A DNA stretch of 64,000 nt, from contig NZ_JARBXM010000001.1 of assembly GCF_028890305.1 (NCBI RefSeq), positions 1,344,501 through 1,408,500 on the forward strand. Reading direction: 5' to 3'. The notes beneath the pieces were generated by a model. It made no database searches. It was not told the DNA's origin and saw only the letters and a program-made list of their open reading frames with translations. The position numbers and the translations under genes are program-made. Positions 56,652 through 64,000 of the stretch are shown here, in pieces (within the stretch, counting starts at the first letter, position 1; the number at the start of each line of letters is the position of its first letter). This stretch comes from Candidatus Methanosphaera massiliense. Its GTDB lineage: Archaea > Methanobacteriota > Methanobacteria > Methanobacteriales > Methanobacteriaceae.

Positions 56652-57515
56652 TTACTCCATCTTTGTTAAATTAGACATTGAAGTTAATGTTTCCTCATCC
56701 ATTAATGATAATTCATCTATTAAATCCACACCAAAGCTACCAGTACCCCTACCATCAGTTTCTACTTTTATAGCTGCTTTTTGTCCGGCTATTCCCATTA
56801 CTAATGTTCCAGTGATAGCTGCTACAAGTGGTGTTGTTATAGCTGCATATGAAGCTATTACGCATCCTAGCATACAGCCGGTACCAGTTATTCTGCTCAT
56901 CATAGCATCACCATTTCTAATAGTATAAACACTTTCACCATCGGAGATTATGTCTATTGGTCCGGAAACTGCTATAACAGTGTTTAATTTAGATGCTATA
57001 TTTTTTACTAATACTGCCTGGTCACTTATAGTTTCCTCATTAATCACATCAGTTTCTGCTACATCTACACCTTTAGCCTTAGTACATTCATCTAATATTC
57101 CATATAGCATTGCTATTGCCTTGATTTCTGATAGGTTACCTCTGATTATGGTAGGTTTTGATTCTGTTATTATATCAATTGGTGTTTGATTTCTTATTTT
57201 ACTAATTCCTACTCCTACAGGGTCTAATACTAATGGTATGTTTGATTGTACTGCTTTTTTTGCTGATTTTTTCATTGTTTCCACTTGGCTTGTTGTTAAT
57301 GTTCCAATATTTATGAGTAATGAATTAGCAATTCCTGTTATTTCCTCTGCTTCTTCTGGTTCATTAGCCATTATAGGTGAACCACCTACTGCTAGCACTG
57401 CATTTGCACAATCTTTGACTGTTACTACATTTGTTATGCAATGTGTTAGTGGACTATCCGTCCTTAGTTGTTGTACTGCTTCTATTACTTTATCATTCAC
57501 TGAATTATCAATCAT
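56652..57515 (-). CDS. thiM: hydroxyethylthiazole kinase
   Basis: 287 residues, ribokinase-like fold. LTHCITNVVTVKDCANAVLAVGGSPIM, VLDPVGVG, IIRGNLSEI and ITGTGCMLG match ThiM, which phosphorylates the thiazole moiety for ThiE. The start at 57515 has AAGGAGA nearby. Together with the downstream ThiE fusion it forms a thiazole salvage operon. No TPP riboswitch-like element was recognised upstream (57516-57600). Confidence 0.94.
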   Translation of the reverse strand: MIDNSVNDKVIEAVQQLRTDSPLTHCITNVVTVKDCANAVLAVGGSPIMANEPEEAEEITGIANSLLINIGTLTTSQVETMKKSAKKAVQSNIPLVLDPVGVGISKIRNQTPIDIITESKPTIIRGNLSEIKAIAMLYGILDECTKAKGVDVAETDVINEETISDQAVLVKNIASKLNTVIAVSGPIDIISDGESVYTIRNGDAMMSRITGTGCMLGCVIASYAAITTPLVAAITGTLVMGIAGQKAAIKVETDGRGTGSFGVDLIDELSLMDEETLTSMSNLTKME

Positions 57516-57645
57516 GTTTAATCTCCTTATCTATAGTAATATTTCTAGTCTTAATAATTATTAAATTTTATTACGTAAACACGTTTTAGGATGTTTAGAT
57601 TTTATTTAAAATAATTAAATTATAAAAAAGAGTTTTTAAGAGAAA

Positions 57646-58470
57646 TTATCTTCTTATAATATATTTACTAATAATTGGCTCGAGTTTATAGTATAATTTT
57701 TCTGTTAATGGCAGTGATATTAATATGTATACATATATACTTAGAATTACTGAAATAAGGTTAGAAATTCCACTGTAAGCATATAATTGCTGTGAAATAG
57801 CAGGATATATTGTTGCTAGTGATGATACTGCTGCTACATTCATACTTGTACTTCCTACTCCACAGGCTAGTGCATATGCATATGGATGCAATGGTATCAG
57901 TGTTGAGAGTACTGATGCAATTATGCTTATAAATATTGTTCCTAATACTGCTCCTATTAAGTATACTATCATGAATCCGTTTACTTCTGGTGAATTAAAT
58001 CCATATTTATCTATTATTACTGCCATTTGTGGTTCACGGCATATGGAGCTTGTCATTCCTATAGCTTCTCTTTTGAATCCTAGCAGTAAAGCAACTGGTA
58101 ATGCAACAAAAATTGATCCAAGGTCTCCTATTTCTTCAAGTAGTATTAATGGCCCTGTATTAATAAGTAAGGTTATATTTTGACCACTTATTATTGCTAG
58201 TTTTGCTATTAAGGGTCCTATTAGTAGTAGTAATAGTTTAGATGATGTTCTTGATTGTTTTTCATCTATCCATTTAAAAGGTTTTAACTGGTATAATAAC
58301 ATCGCCAGAACTAGTGCATAGATTATGGGCAATATTACAAGACTTACCCCTTTTATTAGATGTATGTGAAATATTCCAATGTATTCTGATATAACTACAA
58401 TTATTAATATTGTTAGATGTAGTTTATAGTCAAACATGTCAATATTGTCTGTTTTATCTTTTTTATCCAT
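57646..58470 (-). CDS. DUF3100 membrane protein A
   Basis: 274 residues with about eight membrane segments. The conserved FKREAIGMTSSICREPQMAVIIDKYGFNSPE and YALACGVGSTSMNVAAVSSL are shared with the paralogue at 59060. DUF3100 proteins look like small secondary transporters; the substrate is unknown. It starts 123 bp after the small membrane gene and may have its own promoter. Confidence 0.85.
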   Translation of the reverse strand: MDKKDKTDNIDMFDYKLHLTILIIVVISEYIGIFHIHLIKGVSLVILPIIYALVLAMLLYQLKPFKWIDEKQSRTSSKLLLLLIGPLIAKLAIISGQNITLLINTGPLILLEEIGDLGSIFVALPVALLLGFKREAIGMTSSICREPQMAVIIDKYGFNSPEVNGFMIVYLIGAVLGTIFISIIASVLSTLIPLHPYAYALACGVGSTSMNVAAVSSLATIYPAISQQLYAYSGISNLISVILSIYVYILISLPLTEKLYYKLEPIISKYIIRR

Positions 58471-58592
58471 ATCAATACATCTTTCATAGTTTTTAATTCT
58501 TTAGTAGTATTATGTATAAAAAAAGTAATATATTTATTGTAAAAAGAGTTTTATTGGAGGTTATGTGAAGTATTATTCTCTTTAAATACTTC

Positions 58593-59060
58593 TTATATGA
58601 TTCCTGTGTACATTAATACACCCTGTGCTATTATTGCTGATCCGAGATAAGTTCCTATGATTACAAAGAAAGTTACGATAATTCCTCTTATTCCAACCTT
58701 TTTAAATTCTCCTAAGTCTTTTCCCATTGCTACACCAGCATATGCTAAGAGAATTGTTGTTAAAGATACTAAATCTACTTTGGATGTATAATATATGATA
58801 GATCCAGATATAGGACACCATGGAACTGCTAATAGTAATCCTATTATGCTTATATATATTATTGCAGGGATGTTATATGGAACATATTTCTCTATTATCA
58901 TACCTATTAATGTTATCGCACATAATATAAGCATTCCTACTAATGATTCTTCAAATGGGTACTGATATCCTACCCAATTTCCAATAGCTGACATTACAGA
59001 GAATATTAATAGAATCAATATCCATTCTAGCACTGTGTTAATTGATAATACTTTTGACAC
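58593..59060 (-). CDS. small membrane partner of DUF3100
   Basis: 155 residues, four or five hydrophobic segments (VLEWILILLIFSVMSAIGNWVG, VGMLILCAITLIGMII and others). It begins with GTG at 59060, whose G is the last base of the preceding stop TAG, so the two are translationally coupled. MGKDLGEFKKVGIRGIIV lies in a loop. It probably forms a complex with the DUF3100 protein encoded just before it. Confidence 0.8.
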   Translation of the reverse strand: MSKVLSINTVLEWILILLIFSVMSAIGNWVGYQYPFEESLVGMLILCAITLIGMIIEKYVPYNIPAIIYISIIGLLLAVPWCPISGSIIYYTSKVDLVSLTTILLAYAGVAMGKDLGEFKKVGIRGIIVTFFVIIGTYLGSAIIAQGVLMYTGII

Positions 59061-59923
59061 TATATCATATCCTCATCTTCACTATTTTTTCTAGATAACA
59101 ATTTACTTATAGGCGGTTCTAGAATTTTATATAACCATTGTGTTAAAGGTATTGCTACTAGAATATATACATACATTCCTGTTACCATTGACAGCATATT
59201 TGCCATTCCACTGAATGCCTGTAGCTGTGTTGACATGCTCGGAAATATAGCAGATAATGATGCTACAGCTGCAGCATTCATACTTGCACTTCCTATACCG
59301 CACGCCATTCCATATGCATATGGATGTAATGGAAGTAAATATGCTAATACACTTACTAATAAACTTATAAAAGGTGTTCCTAGTACTGTTCCTATGAGAA
59401 ATACTGAGAAGAATCCCTTTGTCTCTGGTGAATTAAATCCAAATTTATCTATTACTACTGCCATTTGTGGTTCACGGCATATGGAACTTGTCATTCCAAT
59501 GGCTTCTCTTTTGAATCCTAGCAGTAAAGCAACTGGGAGTGCTGCAAATATTGTTCCGAGATTTCCTACTTCCTGTAGTAGTAATGCCGGTCCAGCATTG
59601 AATATTATTTCTATATTTTGACCACTTGCTATAGCTAATTTAGCTAGTAATGGACCTATCAATAGCATCATAATTGTACTTGCTTTACTTGATTGTTCCT
59701 CTTTTATCCAGGTTATTGGTTTTGCTAGATAGCATGCTACTGCCAGTACTAATGAATATAATAAGGGCATTAATACAATTCGTATTCCACCTAAATTCAG
59801 TGTATACATACCTATGTATTCAGCTATTATTATAGATACCAGAATTGTCATATGCAGTTTATAATCTTTTCGTGCTGATTTTAGTTCTTCATAATTATCC
59901 GAGTCCTTTTGTTCCATTACCAT
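59060..59923 (-). CDS. DUF3100 membrane protein B
   Basis: 287 residues from the ATG at 59923; GGGGGA lies six bases upstream of it, which decides against the ATG at 59941. About eight membrane segments. It shares with protein A the stretch KREAIGMTSSICREPQMAV and the later YGMACGIGSASMNAAAVASL. First gene of the DUF3100 set. The duplicate and the intervening small gene suggest tandem duplication of a two-gene transporter with loss of one small subunit. Confidence 0.85.
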   Translation of the reverse strand: MVMEQKDSDNYEELKSARKDYKLHMTILVSIIIAEYIGMYTLNLGGIRIVLMPLLYSLVLAVACYLAKPITWIKEEQSSKASTIMMLLIGPLLAKLAIASGQNIEIIFNAGPALLLQEVGNLGTIFAALPVALLLGFKREAIGMTSSICREPQMAVVIDKFGFNSPETKGFFSVFLIGTVLGTPFISLLVSVLAYLLPLHPYAYGMACGIGSASMNAAAVASLSAIFPSMSTQLQAFSGMANMLSMVTGMYVYILVAIPLTQWLYKILEPPISKLLSRKNSEDEDMI

Positions 59924-59941
59924 TGAGTATCCCCCAGTCAT

Positions 59942-60629
59942 ATAATATTGTTCTTATCCCTACAAACTTTTATTATTGTTATATCATATGGCTTTTTACA
60001 GGTTTTGTGAAATAAATTTCTTAATAATTAATATTAATATTATACTTATATAAAAACATTCAATAATAAAATTAATAAATACTATAAACATTTTTTATAT
60101 TATATTACCATATTATAAAAATTATTTTATTAAAAAGATATTTTTATTATAATTTATTTATAGTTCACATAAACTCTTAAAACAAAAAAATAATAACATT
60201 AAAATTCAAAGAAAAATTCAATTCCTAAAATAAGTATAAAAAAGCTAAAAATAGTATAAATAATAGGAACAAAGTTATTCCTGATATAAGAATAAATCAA
60301 CCAGTTATTGCACTTTAAGAGAACATATAGTTCTTAATATCATATAATAAGGATAATTAAACATTTTAGATAATTTAGTAAATAAGGCGTTACAAGTAGT
60401 TATATAACAAATAAAGAGTATTCTATCCTTATTTTAGTTTATAAAAGTTAATTGAAAAGGTATAGTTAAAATAACACTCTTAGAATTGTTCCTAAAAAGT
60501 GATTTATAAAAGTTTATAGTTCCTAAAAAGTGTTTATTATTGTGCATATTTATTCATTAAACATGAACTAAAATTAATAATAATTCCTAAAATAGGAACT
60601 ATAATACTTATTATATACATAGCTAAAAA
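59942..60629. promoter_or_regulatory. gene-free region with repeated GTTCCTAAAA motifs
   Basis: No ORF. ATTCCTAAAA occurs at 60221, AATAGGAAC at 60262, GTTCCTAAAAAGTG at 60488 and again at 60519 (31 bp apart), and TTCCTA-AAA-TAGGAA at 60584-60598 is a perfect inverted repeat. Looser versions (ATTCCTGATATAAG near 60277) lie between. It may be a binding array for an unknown regulator acting on the DUF3100 operon to the left. Replication origin status is not supported. Confidence 0.55.
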
Positions 60630-61430
60630 CTAAAGAGAAAACACTTCCAAATCATCAGGAATAAATAATCTACCAGAAAAAAACATGCACCCTTCATCAT
60701 AAAAACGCTTTTTCCTAGAATCAATATCATCATCAACAGTATGATACAACACCAAATTCTCAACATCTAATGATTCAGCAACTAAACAAGCATCCTTAAC
60801 AGTAGAATGATTCTTCTCATAAGGATTAAAAACATCAGCATCACTAAAAAGACAGAAAGCCTCATGAAGAAGCCACTTACTACCATAAACATAATCCCTT
60901 ACACACTCATGAAAAGGCTCATCACCACAACAGCTAAACTTACCACCATCATCCAAAATCATGGAAAAACCATACTGTAAAGTCCTATCTGAACCAACAT
61001 CAAAAAATACAACATCATGACCATTAATAATACAATGTTCACCATTAACAACAGACACCAAATGAACAACTGTACCCATACACTCCAATTCAACAGGACG
61101 AAGCAGCCTGGCAATAAAATCATTGATAATACTAATTACTTCACTATGACCACGAATGAAAAGTTCACCATCATAATCACCTCTAACAGAATATTGACAA
61201 ACCAATCTTATAAGCCACAATACTCCAAATAAATGATCCATATGTTTATGAGTAACAAAAACTTCACCAATATCCTTCCAGTCAATACCAGCATATTCTA
61301 ATTGACGAAAAAGTCCACTGCCTCCGCCACCATCAACAAGAAAATATTTATCATCATTATTTAAAATAAAACAGGTATTATAGCAATTAGTAGCAACAGC
61401 ATTACCCGTACCTAACATGATAAGATCCAT
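60630..61430 (-). CDS. metallo-beta-lactamase-fold hydrolase, RNase Z-like
   Basis: 266 residues. LGTGNAVATNCYNTCFIL at the start and VTHKHMDHLFGVLW (HxHxDH, about residue 60) are the metal site of the RNase Z/arylsulfatase branch. Later ligands are in SCCGDEPFHE and LVLYHTVDDD. It is shorter than tRNA RNase Z and lacks its flexible arm, so the substrate may be a small ester. It has GGTG before the ATG at 61430. No operon partner. Confidence 0.88.
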   Translation of the reverse strand: MDLIMLGTGNAVATNCYNTCFILNNDDKYFLVDGGGGSGLFRQLEYAGIDWKDIGEVFVTHKHMDHLFGVLWLIRLVCQYSVRGDYDGELFIRGHSEVISIINDFIARLLRPVELECMGTVVHLVSVVNGEHCIINGHDVVFFDVGSDRTLQYGFSMILDDGGKFSCCGDEPFHECVRDYVYGSKWLLHEAFCLFSDADVFNPYEKNHSTVKDACLVAESLDVENLVLYHTVDDDIDSRKKRFYDEGCMFFSGRLFIPDDLEVFSL

Positions 61431-61625
61431 AAAAACACCTCTAGAAATAAAAAAAATTACATCTAAGTATACATTTAAAACAAGAATTTAATAAAATTTT
61501 CAATAAAAAAAAATGGATAGTTAGTAAAAGAGTTTAGAAATAAAAATAGAGAATCTAATGGGATTAGATTTACTTTAAAAAAATATAAAAAAAAATAGTA
61601 AAATAGGTAATACTATTACTTATAT

Positions 61626-63563
61626 TTATTTAGAGGCTGAAGTTGCACTTTGAGGATTCTCTACTTCTACACCTTTTATATAATCACTGAAATCACGGTC
61701 ATATAATGAAGCTGCTAACATTACAACAGCACATGAACCTATGTTATGTACTAATGCTCCTGTAACTGGGTTAAGTAATCCTAGTATAGAACATATTATA
61801 GCAACTGCATTAATAATCATTGATATAGTAATACTTAAGTGTATTGTGAATAATGTGGAGTTTGATAGTTTTTTAAGATATGGTAATTTTTCAATGTTAT
61901 CACCAAGTAATGCAATATCTGCAGCATCGATAGCTATGTCACTACCCATACCACCCATTGCTACACTTACATCGGCGGTTTTAAGTGCTGGTGCATCGTT
62001 AATACCATCCCCAACCATACAAACTTCTTTTCCGTCTTTTCTTAATTGTTCTACGATTTCAACTTTGTTTTCTGGTAGTAATTCAGAGTGAATATTAGTT
62101 ATTCCGACCTGACTTGCAAAGTAGTTAGCTGCTTTATCGTTATCACCAGTTAATAGTTCAACATCAGTTTCAAGATCATCTTTTAATGTTGAAACTACTA
62201 CTTTAGCATTTTCACGTAATACATCTGATAATCCAACTAAACCTATAACTTCACCATCATAAGCTACTACTATTGAAGCTTTTCCTTCATTACGTAGCAT
62301 GTCAAGTTTGTTTATACATTTATCTGTTACTTCAATGTTACTTTCTTCTATGAATCTTGTTGTACCAGATAGAATTTTTTTACCATGATAATTTACAGCT
62401 ACACCTTTTCCAGGTACCATTTTAAAGTCATCAGGTTCTGAGTATTGAATTCCTTCACTTCTACCATAATTTACTACTGCTTTACCTATTGGGTGTTCTG
62501 ATTTTATTTCACTGATTGTCACATATTTTGTTAATTCCTGTGAACTTACATCATCTTTTAATGGTATTATATCAGATACTTCTAGGTCTCCATATGTTAG
62601 TGTTCCGGTTTTATCAAATGTTATACAGTCTACATTACCCATGTGTTCTAGTGCTTCACCAGATTTGATTAGTACACCATGTTTTGTTGCCTGACCTATT
62701 GCGGCCATAATTGCTGTTGGCGTTGCTAATATTAGTGCACATGGACAGAATACTACAAGTATTGTTACTGCTCTTTCTATATTCCATGTTATGAAGTATG
62801 TTACAATTGCTATACCTAGTGCTACTGGTACTAGCCATGTAGCCCATTTATCTGCTATTCTCTGTGTTGGAGCTTGTTTTTCATCTGCTTCTTCTACCAT
62901 TCTTATGAGTTTTTCAAGAGATGAATCTTTTCCTACATTGGTTGCTTTTATATCTATTGCACCATATAGGTTTAATGTTCCTGAAAATACATCGTCTTTA
63001 ATTGTCTTATCAAGTGGTAGTGATTCACCAGTCATAATTGATTGGTCTACTGATGTATCTCCTTTTATTATAACACCGTCTACTGGTATTACTTCTCCAG
63101 GTAGTACTCTTAGTATATCACCTTTTTGGATGTCTTTAGCATCTATCTGTTTTTCTGTAGTTTCGCCATTTTCAGTGATTAGTAATCTACCTTTCTGTGG
63201 TTTAAGGTCAATTAAATCCTTAAGACCTTGTTTTGATTTGTTTACTGTGTAGTCTTCAAGTAGTGCACCAAGTGCCATTATGAATACTACTTCACCAGCA
63301 GCGAATATTTCGCCTATCATTATTGAAGCTACCATTGCTATACATATAAGTAGTGCTGATGATACCCAGTGTTGTCTTACTAGTCTTTCTAATGCTAGAT
63401 ATAATAGTGGTAATCCACAAATCACTATTGTTACCCATGCTGGATCAACGGGTACTTGTATGTTTAATAATAGTATTATTAAACTAAACAATAGGAAAAC
63501 TCCTCCTACTATGGTCATCTTCAGACCTTCAAAGAAGTGCATTAGTTGTTCAAACTTATTCAT
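61626..63563 (-). CDS. P1B-type heavy-metal ATPase
   Basis: 645 residues. No N-terminal metal-binding domain. The actuator has DQSIMTGESLP, the transport site VFCPCALILATPT (CPC), the phosphorylation site FDKTGTLTYGD and the hinge MVGDGINDAPAL. The C-terminal helix reads VTGALVHNIGSCAVVMLAA; the HN in place of the HD common in Zn/Cd pumps leaves the metal uncertain. AAAGGAGGT precedes the ATG. Two palindromes bracket its promoter, so it is probably metal-induced. Confidence 0.93.
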   Translation of the reverse strand: MNKFEQLMHFFEGLKMTIVGGVFLLFSLIILLLNIQVPVDPAWVTIVICGLPLLYLALERLVRQHWVSSALLICIAMVASIMIGEIFAAGEVVFIMALGALLEDYTVNKSKQGLKDLIDLKPQKGRLLITENGETTEKQIDAKDIQKGDILRVLPGEVIPVDGVIIKGDTSVDQSIMTGESLPLDKTIKDDVFSGTLNLYGAIDIKATNVGKDSSLEKLIRMVEEADEKQAPTQRIADKWATWLVPVALGIAIVTYFITWNIERAVTILVVFCPCALILATPTAIMAAIGQATKHGVLIKSGEALEHMGNVDCITFDKTGTLTYGDLEVSDIIPLKDDVSSQELTKYVTISEIKSEHPIGKAVVNYGRSEGIQYSEPDDFKMVPGKGVAVNYHGKKILSGTTRFIEESNIEVTDKCINKLDMLRNEGKASIVVAYDGEVIGLVGLSDVLRENAKVVVSTLKDDLETDVELLTGDNDKAANYFASQVGITNIHSELLPENKVEIVEQLRKDGKEVCMVGDGINDAPALKTADVSVAMGGMGSDIAIDAADIALLGDNIEKLPYLKKLSNSTLFTIHLSITISMIINAVAIICSILGLLNPVTGALVHNIGSCAVVMLAASLYDRDFSDYIKGVEVENPQSATSASK

Positions 63564-63600
63564 TAGTATTACCTCCTTTATATACTTTAATTTTATAATT

Positions 63601-63662
63601 ATTACTATAGTAATACTAGTATATAAAGGAATTTACTAAAAAGTAATACTATTGTATTACTT
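63601..63662 (-). promoter_or_regulatory. metal ATPase promoter with two palindromic operators
   Basis: ATTACTATAGTAAT at 63601-63614 is a perfect 14-bp palindrome. AAGTAATAC (63641-63649) and GTATTACTT (63654-63662) form another with a TATT spacer. Between them, on the minus strand, TTTATATA (63620-63627) is a good TATA box. Both operators contain TA(G)TAAT halves. A repressor bound to both could shut the promoter. No regulator gene for it is in the window. Confidence 0.68.
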
Positions 63663-63758
63663 AACCCCTTGAAACTAAAATATTATATAAAAAATAGTGA
63701 AAAATAAAAAAAATTTTAAAAGTAATTCAAATTATGTATAATAAGAAAGGATTAATTT

Positions 63759-63956
63759 CTAATCCATTCCATTATACTTCTTAGTAAAAGTAGTTTTCTT
63801 CTGATTCTTACAGTTAATAAAGTAAGTCCACTCTATCTTGTCACCATCATGAAGCCTGTAAGCATCAATAATCTCAGAAGGAATTTCTACATACATTGGT
63901 TTATCTTCATCATCATTTTCTCTGATAACTTTCTTACTAAATGTTAATTCTACCAT
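63759..63956 (-). CDS. AbrB-fold protein
   Basis: 65 residues from ATG 63956, which has GGTGG five bases upstream; the GTG at 63965 overlaps that site. LTFSKKVIRENDDEDKPMYVEIPSEIIDAYRLHDGDKIEWTYF is a swapped-hairpin AbrB pattern (IPxxIxxxxxxxxGDxI). It could be a regulator or antitoxin. Any partner would be left of the gene's end or outside the window; nothing suitable lies between 63566 and 63759. It is a distant relative of the AbrB-fold protein at 32744. Confidence 0.72.
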   Translation of the reverse strand: MVELTFSKKVIRENDDEDKPMYVEIPSEIIDAYRLHDGDKIEWTYFINCKNQKKTTFTKKYNGMD

Positions 63957-64000
63957 GTCAACCACCCTTATAAATTACTAATCTCTTCATCAATATCTTT

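Noticed and set aside
57516-57600. TPP riboswitch before thiM
   Set aside because: I could not find the conserved thi-box helices or CTGAGA core in this short AT-rich leader.
59942-60629. Replication origin
   Set aside because: Repeats are present, but no Cdc6/Orc1 gene or recognised origin box is here. The repeats alone do not support it.

Overview
The window looks like the chromosome of a gut methanogen of the order Methanobacteriales, most likely Methanosphaera (M. stadtmanae or a close relative). The reasons are the very low GC content, archaeal TATA boxes combined with Shine-Dalgarno sites, a tandem set of Asn/Thr-rich parallel beta-helix adhesin-like proteins, archaeal type I-B cas genes, DUF3100 proteins, and many genes that look shared with gut bacteria (nicotinamide phosphoribosyltransferase, a TagF-like transferase, barnase/barstar, ThiE/ThiM). 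This is recognition from memory and was not checked against a database.

Layout. 1-11213: a CRISPR array (23 full repeats plus one cut by the window edge) followed by a complete type I-B cas operon on the minus strand, in the order cas6-cas8b-cas7-cas5-cas3-cas4-[IS]-cas1-cas2. A 1203-bp insertion sequence with an 8-bp target duplication sits inside the 5' end of cas1 and has replaced the native N-terminus in frame. 11682-12233: a small anchored surface protein. 12400-16478: a graveyard of decayed plus-strand genes (a doubtful ABC ATPase remnant, a Nudix/PLD/helicase/DUF3427 chimera with at least seven further lesions, and a methyltransferase). 16562-29335: five tandem adhesin-like proteins with near-copy promoters and recent sequence exchange. 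29731-30996: a tandem paralogue pair of unknown function.

31207-34301: nicotinamide phosphoribosyltransferase, then a two-gene operon of an AbrB-fold protein and a TIR-like (MTH538/ThsB-type) protein, then a frameshifted small surface protein. 34415-41735: three large surface-polymer glycosyltransferases, one fused to a TagF-like glycerophosphotransferase. 41881-43261: an IS630 element using a -1 slippery site. 43353-46522: an anchored zinc-ribbon protein, an Ig-like membrane protein and a B12-binding radical SAM enzyme. 46650-47394: a secreted barnase-type RNase with a barstar-type inhibitor.

47537-54948: metallophosphoesterase, a TetR regulator with a palindromic operator in front of a radical SAM/SPASM enzyme, a ferredoxin-GNAT fusion, two small unknown proteins, and an ArsR/ACR3 arsenic module with two operator palindromes. 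55066-57515: thiazole kinase ThiM and a ThiE-ADP-ribosylglycohydrolase fusion. 57646-59923: two DUF3100 membrane proteins and a small membrane partner. 59942-60629: a gene-free stretch with repeated GTTCCTAAAA/TAGGAAC motifs. 60630-63956: a metallo-beta-lactamase-fold enzyme, a P1B metal ATPase between palindromic operators, and a second AbrB-fold protein.

The strongest candidates for something undescribed are the AbrB-TIR operon, the ThiE-ADP-ribosylglycohydrolase fusion and the archaeal barnase/barstar pair. The best-supported event is the IS insertion that rewrote the Cas1 N-terminus. I saw no rRNA or tRNA gene.
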